Of a DNA stretch of 63,647 bases, positions 1 to 8,564 are shown piece by piece (position 1 is the stretch's first letter; every line of letters starts with the position of its first letter). A program made the translations under genes and the position numbers. This DNA comes from an uncultured Collinsella sp. (GTDB taxonomy: Bacteria; Actinomycetota; Coriobacteriia; Coriobacteriales; Coriobacteriaceae): the NCBI GenBank assembly GCA_902482035.1, contig CABSYW010000011.1, positions 1 through 63,647 of the forward strand. Direction: 5' to 3'. The notes beneath the pieces were generated by a model. That model made no database searches, had not been told where the DNA came from, and was given only the letters and a program-made list of their open reading frames with translations.

Positions 1-55
1 GGACGCCGCCCTCTCAAGGCGGAGATCACCAGTTCGAATCTGGTACGGGCTACCA
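1..55 (+). tRNA. tRNA-Glu (CUC), 3' part only
   Basis: This is the 3' part of a tRNA whose 5' end lies before the window. The anticodon stem CCGCC/GGCGG encloses the loop CTCTCAA, so the anticodon is CUC, reading Glu GAG codons. The T arm ACCAG-TTCGAAT-CTGGT follows. The 3' acceptor strand ACGGGCT, the discriminator A and an encoded CCA end at position 55. Identity rests on the anticodon alone because the D arm and 5' acceptor strand are not visible. Confidence 0.9.
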
Positions 56-65
56 CGCATCTGAT

Positions 66-97
66 ACCCGGACTTCCCATGGAAGTCCGGGTTTTTT
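66..97 (+). terminator. Rho-independent terminator after tRNA-Glu
   Basis: A 12-bp perfect stem (ACCCGGACTTCC / GGAAGTCCGGGT) with a CAT loop is followed directly by TTTTT. It lies 11 bases after the tRNA CCA end and should end the tRNA transcript. Confidence 0.92.
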
Positions 98-205
98 GTT
101 ATCAAACAACCGTCTACAATTCCCGTTTGAACCAGAGCTTTGCGTTCTGCCTATGGCCCTTACGGGTACAATATCCAAGATATTTTGACTGTTAGAAGGA
201 GTCTC

Positions 206-1513
206 ATGACGGAGTCCTCTCAGCATACGTCTAAGCCCCAGGTCGAGGTTGAGGCCTCGGGCGGAGATGACAATAAGAGCGCACGCCGCGGCGCCATCTT
301 TATCGGCGTCGTGCTGGTGGGTTATATCGTCTATCTGGTGGTAACCGGGCAGATGGGGCAGTTCTGGGCCGCAATGTCGAGCGTCCAGGCGCCCTGGCTC
401 GTTGTCGCGTGTCTTTGCATGTTCATGTATCTGTTCTTTGGCATTGTGGCCTATGCGATCGCCGTCTGGCTCGACCCATATTCACCCGTCGGTATTCGCG
501 ACCTCATTTCGGTCGAGGCGAGCGGCATCTTCTTTGGCAACCTGACGCCCATGATGATGGGCTCGACTCCCGCCCAGATCTACCGCCTGACCAAGGCGGG
601 CCAAAATGTCGGCGAGGCTGGCGCCACGCAGTTTACGCGCTTTATCGTGTATCAGTTTGGCCTCGTTGCCTGGGGCGCTATCCTACTGCTTGCTCGCATG
701 CCGTTTTTTGCCGAGCGCTATGGCGACATGACGCTGCTGTGTGTCTTTAGCTTTGGTGGGCACTGCTGCATCTTGCTGGGCATCTTCGCCGTCGCGCTCA
801 TGCCTAAGACCGTCACGCGCGTCGCCCATTGCATCATCAATTGGCTTGAGCGCATTGGTGTCTCGGCCACTAAGATCGAGGGATGGCGCACGTTTGTCGA
901 TGGCGAGATCTACTCCTTTTCCGAGAAGTTCAAGCTTTCAGCCGGACATTTTTCTTCCATGCTGCTCACGGTGGTCATCACCATGCTGCAACTCGCGTTT
1001 TTCTACCTCGTGCCGTATTTCCTGATGCTTGCCTTTGGCCACCACGAGGTCGACTTTTTCTCGGTCATGGCCGCGAGCGCCTTTGTCCAGCTGCTGAGCT
1101 CTGCGGTCCCCCTGCCCGGTGGAACTGGTGGCGCTGAGGGCGGCTTTGCATTGTTCTTGGGTCATTTCTTTGGGTCGGCTTCGACCGCTGGCTATCTGCT
1201 GTGGCGCCTCATTACGTTTATTGCGCCGACCATTTTGGCTGCGCCCCTGCTGGGACTTAAGAGCGCCCACAACGAGAGCATCCATGCGCGCTGGGATCGT
1301 GTGATGCGCAAGCTCGGCCGCACGCCTCAGACGCCCTCTGCGCCCACTATGCCGCACCCCACGAATGCTATTACCGTTGATCCCAAGAAGCGCGCTCAGA
1401 AGGCTTCTGGGACCGCTAAGCCGGCTCATAAAGCCTATGTGCGCCAGACAGGCGATGGTATTCGCGTATCTCCGTCGGCACTCAATAAGAAGAAGCATCC
1501 CAAGTCGCAGTAG
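206..1513 (+). CDS. UPF0104 / lysylphosphatidylglycerol synthase-type flippase-like membrane protein
   Basis: The 435-residue product is an integral membrane protein related to the flippase half of MprF and to AglD. After a short cytoplasmic N-terminus rich in charged residues, the first hydrophobic segment begins near residue 32. Family motifs are GNLTPMMMGSTPAQIYRL in the middle and PLPGGTGGAEGGF towards the C-terminus. The last 70 or so residues form a basic, Pro/Lys-rich cytoplasmic tail. The MprF aminoacyl-transferase domain is absent, so lipid or polyprenyl-linked substrate transport is inferred only. The ATG at 206 is chosen because AGAAGGA stands 5 bases upstream; an in-frame extension to 140 has no ribosome binding site. 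Confidence 0.85.
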   Translation: MTESSQHTSKPQVEVEASGGDDNKSARRGAIFIGVVLVGYIVYLVVTGQMGQFWAAMSSVQAPWLVVACLCMFMYLFFGIVAYAIAVWLDPYSPVGIRDLISVEASGIFFGNLTPMMMGSTPAQIYRLTKAGQNVGEAGATQFTRFIVYQFGLVAWGAILLLARMPFFAERYGDMTLLCVFSFGGHCCILLGIFAVALMPKTVTRVAHCIINWLERIGVSATKIEGWRTFVDGEIYSFSEKFKLSAGHFSSMLLTVVITMLQLAFFYLVPYFLMLAFGHHEVDFFSVMAASAFVQLLSSAVPLPGGTGGAEGGFALFLGHFFGSASTAGYLLWRLITFIAPTILAAPLLGLKSAHNESIHARWDRVMRKLGRTPQTPSAPTMPHPTNAITVDPKKRAQKASGTAKPAHKAYVRQTGDGIRVSPSALNKKKHPKSQ

Positions 1514-1562
1514 GGCAGTCGTGCGTTCTTCATGATGCGGGGCATATTTGTGCTGTATGGGG

Positions 1563-1586
1563 GATAATCCTCTTACGTAGATTATC
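1563..1586. promoter_or_regulatory. Possible operator upstream of the TetR gene
   Basis: Half sites GATAAT and ATTATC lie 12 bases apart in the 116-base gap before the TetR gene. Autoregulation through this inverted repeat is plausible because TetR proteins often bind their own promoters. Only the symmetry is seen here. Confidence 0.35.
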
Positions 1587-1629
1587 TCTCATCTGTTGAT
1601 GAATGCTCGCATATCGAAGGGACACGCCC

Positions 1630-2241
1630 ATGGCAACCAGCAAACCGCGTCTTGATCGTCGCATCGTTCGCAGCCGTAATGCCATCCTTTCCGCTTTCGA
1701 GCGCCTGCTCATGGAAAAGCCGCTGGCAGACATTACGGTGAGTGCCATCGCGCGCGAGGCCAATGTCGACCGCAAGACCTTTTACGTTCACTTTGGTACG
1801 GTTGACGGCCTGCTCGATGCCATTGCCGTCGATGTGGTGGAGATGATTGTCGACTCGGTCGAGAAAACGCTTGCTTCAATGGACGGCGACACCAATGGGC
1901 GCGCTCTTGGCGCGGCGGCGACCTTCTTTAAAACCGTTAACGAGGCACTGTGCAACAATTTGGTGCTCAATCGTCAGCTGATCGAGAACATTCCGCTCGA
2001 TGATTTTATGGCTCGTCTTCGTGCGCCGCTCGAGCACGAGATTGCCGAGCGCGATCTGCTGCCCCAAGGTCTCAAGGACGAGATGTTCGACTACTATCTG
2101 GCGTTTTTGCTGTCGGGTATTATCGGTATCTATCGCACGTGGGCATTGTCTGATGGCTCGGTTCCTATCGAGCGCGTCTCGGAGGTTGCCAACGACCTCA
2201 CACTCAACGGCCTGTCGAGCCTGGAATCTCGCTTCGAATAG
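1630..2241 (+). CDS. TetR/AcrR family transcriptional regulator
   Basis: The 203-residue protein has an N-terminal TetR DNA-binding domain (about residues 8-55). It contains the family pattern LADITVSAIAREANVDRKTFYVHF, cited here only as the helix-turn-helix region near residues 31-54, where the recognition helix RKTFYVHF is typical. The C-terminal half is a helical ligand and dimer domain without recognisable specificity. The ATG at 1630 follows GAAGGG at 1616-1621; the in-frame start at 1603 lacks such a site. It is monocistronic, with its 3' end converging on the radical SAM gene. Its target cannot be told from sequence; the neighbouring flippase-like gene is one candidate. Confidence 0.88.
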   Translation: MATSKPRLDRRIVRSRNAILSAFERLLMEKPLADITVSAIAREANVDRKTFYVHFGTVDGLLDAIAVDVVEMIVDSVEKTLASMDGDTNGRALGAAATFFKTVNEALCNNLVLNRQLIENIPLDDFMARLRAPLEHEIAERDLLPQGLKDEMFDYYLAFLLSGIIGIYRTWALSDGSVPIERVSEVANDLTLNGLSSLESRFE

Positions 2242-2265
2242 CATCGATAATTCAACAACTTAAAG

Positions 2266-2333
2266 AAGTTGCGGTGGAATAGGGATCGTTTGGTTATTGG
2301 AAGGCCGATCTAGTCCCTATTTCACCGCAACTT
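2266..2333. repeat. Dispersed palindromic element, copy 1
   Basis: Inverted arms of 20 bases (AAGTTGCGGTGGAATAGGGA at 2266-2285; TCCCTATTTCACCGCAACTT at 2314-2333) surround a 28-base centre. The same arms occur at 25826-25895 and 42084-42151, and a left arm alone at 3996-4017. This copy sits between two converging genes. Confidence 0.9.
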
Positions 2334-2353
2334 AGTAAAACTGTTTTGATGGT

Positions 2354-2397
2354 AAGGCGGAGCAGCCTCGAAGATGAGCCTCGAGATTGCTCCGCTT
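2354..2397. terminator. Terminator-like hairpin between converging genes
   Basis: Arms AAGGCGGAGCA and TGCTCCGCTT, with an inner CTCGA pairing, form a stable hairpin at the 3' side of the radical SAM gene. No clear U-tract follows on either strand, so termination is inferred from position. Confidence 0.45.
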
Positions 2398-2428
2398 CAT
2401 TTCTGAGCGTTTGTCGTGTAGAACAGCA

Positions 2429-3862
2429 TTAATCGCCGTTTTTGAGCGTGCGGCCCTGCTTTTCGAACTTGTGCATGTCGCTATCGGCCATACCCTGTGA
2501 CTTATCCTCGTGACGCTTGGCGTATAGCGGATCGTCGGAGTCGTTCCAGATGCGGTCGGCGACAGGTGACCATGCCTCGGCGGCAGCCTGGGTCTTTTCG
2601 CGCAGCTGCTCGGGTGACTCCTTCTCGATAAGATCGGTGCTCATTGCGCCACTCTCGGCAACCATTTTGGGTAGCACGTCGGGATTCTCGAGCATGGGGC
2701 ATGGTTTGAGGTAGTTGTCGTTGAACGGCATGTTCTCGTAGTACTTCATAAAGAGGGGAGAGCGCAGCGCGTCGAGTAAGCTCACATCGTGGATGTTGGC
2801 GTTTGAGTAGTGGATGAACACGCACGGCTCCACGTCTCCGGCGGCGTTGATGTGCAGGTAGCGGCGGCCGCCGGCGATACATCCGCCTACAAACTCGCCG
2901 TCGTTTTGGAAGTCGAGCGTAAACAGCGGCTTCTTCTCACGCATTTCGCGGATAAAGTGATACATGTGCTCGCGCTGCTCGGGCGTGGGCATGAGCTCGG
3001 GGGTTGCATTGCGGCCAACCGGCATAAAGTGGAAGTACCAGCAGAAGAGTGCTCCCTTGCCGATCATCCAGTCCATGTTCTCCTCGGTAGCAACCGTATC
3101 GGCATTGGCGCTGGTCCAACAGGTGGAGATACCAAATGGCAAGTCGCGCTCGCGCAGGAGTTTCATGGCGTGCTCGATCTTTGCGTAGGTACCCTCGCCG
3201 CGACGGGCGTCGGTGGTGTGCTCATTGCCCTCGGCGCTGATGGCGGGGACAAAATTACCTACGCGAATCATATCGTCACAGAAGGCCTCGTCGATCAGCG
3301 TGGAGTTGGTAAAGCAGAGAAACACGCAGTCCTGATGTTTTTCGCAAATTCTGATCAGGTCGTGCTTGCGGACGAGCGGCTCGCCGCCGGTATAGATGTA
3401 GATATGCGTACCGAGCTCTTTGCCCTGCGTAACGATAGAGTCGATGTCTTCGAACGAGAGATTCTGCTTGTGGCCGTACTCGGCGGCCCAGCAGCCCGTG
3501 CAATGCAGGTTGCAGGCGCTCGTGGGATCGAGCAGGATGGCCCACGGAACGTTGCACTGGTACTTTTCGCGGTTCTTTTCCTGCTCTGGCCAAGCAAGCA
3601 GGTTGGCGTCGACAATGAGAGTCTTAAGCAGTTTGGTTCGCATCTGGGGATTAAGGCTGAACACACGCATGATCAGGTCATACCAATTGCCGCGGCTCTT
3701 GATGACATTGGTGAATGCCTCTCGCTGTACAGGAAATACGCGATTGGGGACCAGCTTGTTCACGAGATCCATGATTTTGTCGATGTTTTCTTGCGGGTTG
3801 TCGTCGAGATAATCGATGAGCTTGTTAAGCGCTGCACGCTCTGCAGACTGTGTAAGCGACAT
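2429..3862 (-). CDS. Radical SAM protein with SPASM-like C-terminal cysteines
   Basis: The 477-residue enzyme carries the radical SAM 4Fe-4S motif CxxxCxxC in SACNLHCTGCW (Cys117, Cys121, Cys124), followed by the YTGGEP motif typical of SAM binding. A C-terminal cysteine cluster (GGCIAGG, EPCVFIHY, LKPCPML) suggests an auxiliary iron-sulfur cluster as in SPASM proteins. About 100 N-terminal residues precede the core. Substrate is unknown; heme- or peptide-maturation relatives share this layout. The ATG follows AAAGGA at a good distance. No partner gene is adjacent, and the 5' end faces the left edge of the cobalamin island. Confidence 0.85.
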   Translation of the reverse strand: MSLTQSAERAALNKLIDYLDDNPQENIDKIMDLVNKLVPNRVFPVQREAFTNVIKSRGNWYDLIMRVFSLNPQMRTKLLKTLIVDANLLAWPEQEKNREKYQCNVPWAILLDPTSACNLHCTGCWAAEYGHKQNLSFEDIDSIVTQGKELGTHIYIYTGGEPLVRKHDLIRICEKHQDCVFLCFTNSTLIDEAFCDDMIRVGNFVPAISAEGNEHTTDARRGEGTYAKIEHAMKLLRERDLPFGISTCWTSANADTVATEENMDWMIGKGALFCWYFHFMPVGRNATPELMPTPEQREHMYHFIREMREKKPLFTLDFQNDGEFVGGCIAGGRRYLHINAAGDVEPCVFIHYSNANIHDVSLLDALRSPLFMKYYENMPFNDNYLKPCPMLENPDVLPKMVAESGAMSTDLIEKESPEQLREKTQAAAEAWSPVADRIWNDSDDPLYAKRHEDKSQGMADSDMHKFEKQGRTLKNGD

Positions 3863-3995
3863 GGGTATATCCTTTCACGTGTGCTTCATGTGTGATAATA
3901 CCCACTTGTGGATTAAACGAAGTCTAAAGATTTGTAATGTGTCTATTCAACGAATCAATTTAATTTGGGGTGAAGCGTTATACGCCGACACCTTC

Positions 3996-4017
3996 TAAGT
4001 TGCGGTGAAATAGTGTC
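3996..4017. repeat. Left boundary repeat of the cobalamin island (half palindromic element)
   Basis: Twenty-two bases here (core AAGTTGCGGTGAAATAG) are identical to 25826-25847. Only the left arm of the dispersed element is present; its right arm is found only after the second copy, at 25876-25895. Confidence 0.9.
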
Positions 4018-4050
4018 AGATGGGGATACGGACGATTTCTTGGGCCGCGC

Positions 4051-5265
4051 CTAGGCGTATCCATTGGAATCCTCCGATGCGCCTTCGCACGCTCGCATGA
4101 CCTCGATACCATGTGAGCGTGCGAACTCGACGAGCTCTGCGTTGCGGGCGTTTATGGTGCCGAAGGCAGCGGGGCACACGATAAGGCGCGCGCAGTGGAC
4201 GAGGAGCTCTTTGGCGCGGGCTATGGTTTTATCCCCGATCGGCTCGAAGGCGCGCTCGGCCACGCATTCCGTCGCCAGGTCGCGCGCGAGCTCGCAGTCG
4301 ATGTCCCCTTCGTGCAGAACGCCCGCGTAGAACGCCTTGCCCTGCCGGATGAGCTGGCGAAACACAGCCGACCCCGTACCTGCGCCGGCGATGACGAACG
4401 TGTGTGCATCGCCGTGTGGGTGCCCAATTTCTACGCTGCCGAAGCGCTCGTTGAAGGTTCCATGTTGAAGGCCGTAGAGCTCGCCAATCGTCTCGCGCGT
4501 GAATATGTCCTCGGGTGCGCCGGCGCGGAAGACCCGGCCGTCCTTCACGCAAATCACCTTGTCGGCGCTTTTCTGCGCGAGCTCGAGTTCGTGGATGGAC
4601 ATGATGACAGCAACATTCCGCGATTTCGCAAGGTGGCGAAGTATTCGCAGCAGGTCGATCTGGTAGCGGATATCGAGATACGACGTGGGCTCATCGAGCA
4701 CGAGCACACGCGGATCCTGCGCGATGGCGCGTGCGAGCATGACGCGCTGGCGTTGCCCGTCGCTTATCTGCATGAAGTCGCGCTCGGCGAGCCCTTCCAC
4801 ATGTGCGGTTTTCATGGCCTCGTCGACCCGATTATGGTCATCGGGCGTGAGTGTGCCCATTCGCCCGGTGTAGGGATGCCTTCCCGCCTCTACGATATCG
4901 CGGCAGGTGAGGAGCTCGGTCCGGGGGCGATCTGTCAGCATAACGGCAAGGTTCCTTGCGAACTCCGCCGTATTCCATCGGGAAATCTCCCGCCCGTCGA
5001 GCTCGACCGTGCCGGCAAGCGGTGCCAGATGGCGTGTGATTGTTTTCAAGATGGTCGACTTGCCCGAGCCGTTCGGCCCGATGAGCGCCACGACGTCGCC
5101 CGCGCGAACCTCCAGATCGACGCCTTCGACTACGACCTTCTTGTCGTAGCCCGCCGACAGGTCGCTTATGCGGAAAAGCGGCGCTCCGTCAGCCTGCGTT
5201 TCGACCGGGGTTTCGAGGTTCGACTCCCCTCCGAGCGTTTTGGGCTGCGGCACGAATTTCCCCAT
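4051..5265 (-). CDS. ABC transporter ATPase, BtuD/FecE type, with C-terminal extra domain
   Basis: The 404-residue protein is the energising ATPase of the adjacent FecCD-type permease. An N-terminal lead of about 30 residues is followed by the nucleotide-binding domain: Walker A GPNGSGKST (about residue 63), a signature ISDGQRQRV in place of LSGGQ, and Walker B RVLVLDEPTSYLD. After about residue 275 comes a 130-residue domain beginning HTFVIAGAGTGSAVF, with a Rossmann-like glycine pattern; similar tails are known on some Firmicutes corrinoid/iron-type ATPases, without known function. It directly abuts the permease gene (no spacing) and is last in the riboswitch-led operon. Confidence 0.88.
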   Translation of the reverse strand: MGKFVPQPKTLGGESNLETPVETQADGAPLFRISDLSAGYDKKVVVEGVDLEVRAGDVVALIGPNGSGKSTILKTITRHLAPLAGTVELDGREISRWNTAEFARNLAVMLTDRPRTELLTCRDIVEAGRHPYTGRMGTLTPDDHNRVDEAMKTAHVEGLAERDFMQISDGQRQRVMLARAIAQDPRVLVLDEPTSYLDIRYQIDLLRILRHLAKSRNVAVIMSIHELELAQKSADKVICVKDGRVFRAGAPEDIFTRETIGELYGLQHGTFNERFGSVEIGHPHGDAHTFVIAGAGTGSAVFRQLIRQGKAFYAGVLHEGDIDCELARDLATECVAERAFEPIGDKTIARAKELLVHCARLIVCPAAFGTINARNAELVEFARSHGIEVMRACEGASEDSNGYA

Positions 5266-6306
5266 CTACCTCACCCGCTTCTTCAACATGAGTGCGATAA
5301 CCACCGGCGCGCCGAAGATGGCGGTGACGGCGCTGATGGAAAGCTCGACGGGGGAGAACAGCGTGCGTGCGATCAAATCGCAGCCCGCGCAGAAGATGGC
5401 GCCTCCCAAGAAGCACGCAGGAATCACGCGGATGGGCTTCGACGACTTCAGCGCCGACTTAACGAGATGCGGAACCGCGATGCCTACGAACGACACCGGA
5501 CCAGCGAACGCGGTCACGCAGGCGGAGAGCATGCTTGCTAGAAGGACGAGCACCACGCGGAAGCGTGCGACGTTCACGCCGACGCTTTTTGCGTAGGCTT
5601 CTCCCAGCTGGAAGGCGGAAAGGGGCTTCGATATCGCGAATACGCATGCGCTCACGGTGATCACCACGACCGCGATGACCGCGATGTCGTCCCAGCTCGA
5701 ACCCGAGAAGCTACCCAAAGACCAGTTGTGCAGGTTCACGATGGACTGGTCGTCGGCGAAGGCGATGAGGAAGTTCGTCGCCGCCGAGCAGATGTATCCC
5801 ACCATGACGCCCGCCACGATGAGCATGGCCATGGAACTTATGCGCCGTGCGATGAGGAGCACGAAGCCGATGGTGATAAGCGATCCCAGAAACGCTGCGG
5901 CCACCATGACCGGCGAGGACATGGCCTGGTTCGCGCCCAGAAGCACGATCATCGTAAGCGCGACGACGAACTTTGCGCCCGAGGAAACGCCCAAGATGAA
6001 CGGGTCGGCGATGGGGTTGTTGAAAAACGTCTGCAGCAGGAACCCGGAGAGCGAAAGTGCCCCGCCGAGAAGCACGGCTGAAAGCACGCGCGGCAGGCGA
6101 ATCTCCCAGATGACTTGGCTTTCCATGGAATTGGCCGCGCCGCCCGAAAGGATGCCGGGGATGTGGTCTGCTGGCACGAGCACGCTCCCGATGCACAGGT
6201 TGGCCCCGACGAGCACGATGAGGACAACAGCGAGCAGCGCCGTCACGACGCGACACCGTGCGGCGCGCCCCGATTCGTCGTATGTCATGGAAAGCCGGCT
6301 TCTCAT
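5266..6306 (-). CDS. ABC transporter permease, FecCD/BtuC family
   Basis: The 346-residue membrane protein belongs to the BtuC/FecCD family, which moves vitamin B12, haem or iron-siderophores across the membrane. It has many hydrophobic segments and the family patterns IWEIRLPRVLSAVLLGGALSLSG and FVGIAVPHLVK. The ATG at 6306 is chosen; a TTG at 6318 would overlap the upstream gene and has no usable ribosome binding site spacing. The substrate is probably a corrinoid or haem-like tetrapyrrole, judged from the B12 riboswitch and CbiK in the same operon. Confidence 0.88.
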   Translation of the reverse strand: MRSRLSMTYDESGRAARCRVVTALLAVVLIVLVGANLCIGSVLVPADHIPGILSGGAANSMESQVIWEIRLPRVLSAVLLGGALSLSGFLLQTFFNNPIADPFILGVSSGAKFVVALTMIVLLGANQAMSSPVMVAAAFLGSLITIGFVLLIARRISSMAMLIVAGVMVGYICSAATNFLIAFADDQSIVNLHNWSLGSFSGSSWDDIAVIAVVVITVSACVFAISKPLSAFQLGEAYAKSVGVNVARFRVVLVLLASMLSACVTAFAGPVSFVGIAVPHLVKSALKSSKPIRVIPACFLGGAIFCAGCDLIARTLFSPVELSISAVTAIFGAPVVIALMLKKRVR

Positions 6307-6310
6307 GACG

Positions 6311-7882
6311 CTAGCCAAGCTTCCTCAGATAATGGAAGTCGCTCGCGTCATCGCCGGTGAACGCCCCGTGCAGCTCGTCGATAATGTCGGCGGTAGAAGT
6401 CATCTGCTGGTACATGTCGGCGCTTGTGACCCAGACGTTGCCGTTCTTTACAGCTTTGAACTGCGACAATAGCGCGTTTTTGCCTACGAAGTCTTTCAAG
6501 GTGGCAACCGATTCGTCGATGGTGCCGTTGTAGACGATGATGTCGGCATCCTTCGCCGTCGCGTAGAAGCGCTCCATTTCGAGCGTTACTGACGAACCTG
6601 ACGTCGACGCCGTCTGCGCGTCATCGAGCGCGTAGCTGCCGCCTGCAAGTTCGATCATCTGCGCCACGTAGTCGCCCGCCCGCCGCGTGACGGCGGCCCC
6701 GTTCGAGTTAATGTAGAAATACGCCACGGTTTTACCTGACGACACGAGCCTCGACGTTTGCTCGACGCGGGCCTTCTGCTCGTTGAACAGGTGCGCGGCC
6801 TCGTCTTCCTTGTCGAACAGGACGCCGAATAGCTTAATCCACTCGACGCGCCCGAGTGCTTTGGGCTCGCTCGACGACTGTTCGGTGAGCACGACGAGCC
6901 CGAGCTTCTGCAGCTTTTCCTTCACATCGGGCGTGTGGTTGATCATGGTGTTCTCGATGGCGAGCGTGCAGCCCGAGGCCGATATTCGCTCGTAGTCGGG
7001 CGCGCTGTACTTGCCGCCGTAGGCGATTGCCCCACTTTCGAGCGCGCTTTTGAAGCCCCCGACCGAGCAATCGTCGGCCTTCGTGCCCGACATGAGGATA
7101 TTGTCGTTCGCATCGAGCGCGTCGACCAGGCACATCGTCGCCGACGATACGAGGTACACCTTGTCGGCGGGGCGCCTTATGACCGCGATGTCGGAGCTCA
7201 ACCCATCAGGTACCTTCGCATCTTGCGGCACCACGAGGAAGCGCTCCCCGTTCGAAACGCAGATAAGCCGCAGTCCGCCTTCGAACTCGTCGACAGTGAA
7301 GTGCTCGGCGTATTCAAGCTGAAGCGTCCCCGTCGGCTTCCAGCCGCAGCCCAAATCGGCGTTGTGGAAGTCGGCCGCGGCGCTTGAAGCCGTTCCCGCA
7401 GGGGAGTCGCCGCTTGCATCGTCGCCCGTTTTCTTCTTCATGGTGGATGAGTCGAAGTGGATCGTGTAGTCGATGGTGTGCGGCGTCGACATGGCGACGG
7501 TCTCGGCCGACACGGCGATGTCCTCGTCGAGCGTGACGGGTATCTCGAACGTGGAGTTGCCGCCGTCGTTTACGGGCGCGTAGTCTACGCCGTCGACGGT
7601 CATCTTGTCGTAGTTCGAACTCGACCAGGTGATGGTCGCGGTGTAGGTGTCGCCATCCTTCACAATTGTGGTGGGTGAGGCGATGCTTGCGCGCCCTGAC
7701 CCGCCGGAGAGCGAGGCGCTCACAGTGTATTCCTGAGAGCCTGCCGTGCCACCGGTCGCGTTCGGGCTCGCACTGCACCCCGCGAAGGGAAGCGCGAGCA
7801 GGGCGACGAGAACGCAGGCGATCGCGCGCACCGCGATGCTGCGACGCTTCCTGCTTTCCCCCTTGGGAAGAATCGACCGCAT
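6311..7882 (-). CDS. Lipoprotein: NEAT-like domain plus BtuF/TroA-type substrate-binding domain
   Basis: The 523-residue protein has a lipoprotein signal (basic start, hydrophobic stretch, lipobox LPFAGC near residue 36). The next 100 or so residues form a beta-rich domain with WSSSNYDKMTVDG and NSTFEIPV patterns, resembling the iron-transport-associated (NEAT-like) domains found on Clostridial haem/iron binding proteins. From about residue 180 the rest looks like a periplasmic-binding-protein fold of the BtuF/TroA class (GRVEWIKLFGVLF, WVTSADMYQQM). The ATG at 7882 follows AGAAGTAA, which overlaps the stop of the upstream lipoprotein gene. It should deliver ligand to the FecCD permease. Corrinoid versus haem specificity cannot be decided by eye. 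Confidence 0.8.
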   Translation of the reverse strand: MRSILPKGESRKRRSIAVRAIACVLVALLALPFAGCSASPNATGGTAGSQEYTVSASLSGGSGRASIASPTTIVKDGDTYTATITWSSSNYDKMTVDGVDYAPVNDGGNSTFEIPVTLDEDIAVSAETVAMSTPHTIDYTIHFDSSTMKKKTGDDASGDSPAGTASSAAADFHNADLGCGWKPTGTLQLEYAEHFTVDEFEGGLRLICVSNGERFLVVPQDAKVPDGLSSDIAVIRRPADKVYLVSSATMCLVDALDANDNILMSGTKADDCSVGGFKSALESGAIAYGGKYSAPDYERISASGCTLAIENTMINHTPDVKEKLQKLGLVVLTEQSSSEPKALGRVEWIKLFGVLFDKEDEAAHLFNEQKARVEQTSRLVSSGKTVAYFYINSNGAAVTRRAGDYVAQMIELAGGSYALDDAQTASTSGSSVTLEMERFYATAKDADIIVYNGTIDESVATLKDFVGKNALLSQFKAVKNGNVWVTSADMYQQMTSTADIIDELHGAFTGDDASDFHYLRKLG

Positions 7883-7886
7883 GGCG

Positions 7887-8420
7887 TTACTTCTGTGCGT
7901 CGGCGCGCAGATCGACGCCGGCGGATTCGAACACGAGCGTGCGGTCGTACCACTGCTCTTTTCTAATACTCCACGCGGCGCAGGCGGTGTCCTCGTCGAG
8001 CGCTTCAACGGGCACGTCGTAGGTGTACTTGCCTTCCGCGTTTTCCACATAGGGGATGAAGTCGGCCTCGCTTGCGGCGGCAGCCTCGTCGCCCGTGCCC
8101 ATGAAGAGCTTGCCGTAGCCCGTGCCGGAAAGTGTCATCACGCAGTGCATGGAGCCGTTTTCCACGATGAGCTGGGCGTCCACAATCCTGAACATGTTCG
8201 AGCTGGAATCTACGGTGATCGGATAGGTGCCGTCGGCCACCTTGTCGGCGGTGATGGGGGCAGCGCTTGCGCCCTCGGGCGCATCGGCCGCCTGTTCGGT
8301 CTTTTCCTGGGAATCGGCATCGCTTGCCTTTGCGCTGTCGATTGAATTTCCGCCGCAGCCGGCGAGCGAGAACGCGAAAAGCGCCGTCGACAGGGCGAAG
8401 GCGAGGGTTTTCTTCAACAT
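7887..8420 (-). CDS. Small lipoprotein with NEAT-like iron/haem-associated domain
   Basis: The 177-residue protein has a lipoprotein signal ending LAGCGG (Cys near residue 21), then a Ser/Ala/Glu-rich spacer. A beta-rich domain follows with ITVDSSSNMFRIVDAQLIV and GYGKLFMGT, the latter close to the ligand-loop region of NEAT-like domains. It resembles the N-terminal domain of the next gene, suggesting a surface relay that hands a tetrapyrrole to the binding protein. The ATG at 8420 follows GAAAGGA. Haem or corrinoid binding is inferred. Confidence 0.72.
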   Translation of the reverse strand: MLKKTLAFALSTALFAFSLAGCGGNSIDSAKASDADSQEKTEQAADAPEGASAAPITADKVADGTYPITVDSSSNMFRIVDAQLIVENGSMHCVMTLSGTGYGKLFMGTGDEAAAASEADFIPYVENAEGKYTYDVPVEALDEDTACAAWSIRKEQWYDRTLVFESAGVDLRADAQK

Positions 8421-8482
8421 GGAGGGGTTCCTTTCAATCGCTTCAACCGCCCGCGCCGTGCGGTGGGCTGACGGGATGCGAA

Positions 8483-8529
8483 TGCAACGGGCATGCGCCG
8501 TCAGTCGGGGAAGGCGCATGCCCGTTGCA
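8483..8529. repeat. 17-bp perfect hairpin between cbiK and the small lipoprotein gene
   Basis: TGCAACGGGCATGCGCC (8483-8499) and its exact complement (8513-8529) flank a 13-base loop. It lies in the 144-base gap inside the operon. No U-tract follows on the minus strand, so RNA stability or partial termination between the two genes is more likely than full termination. Confidence 0.75.
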
Positions 8530-8564
8530 CGGGGACGCGACCGGCGCCCCCGTGCGCGGCGAGT

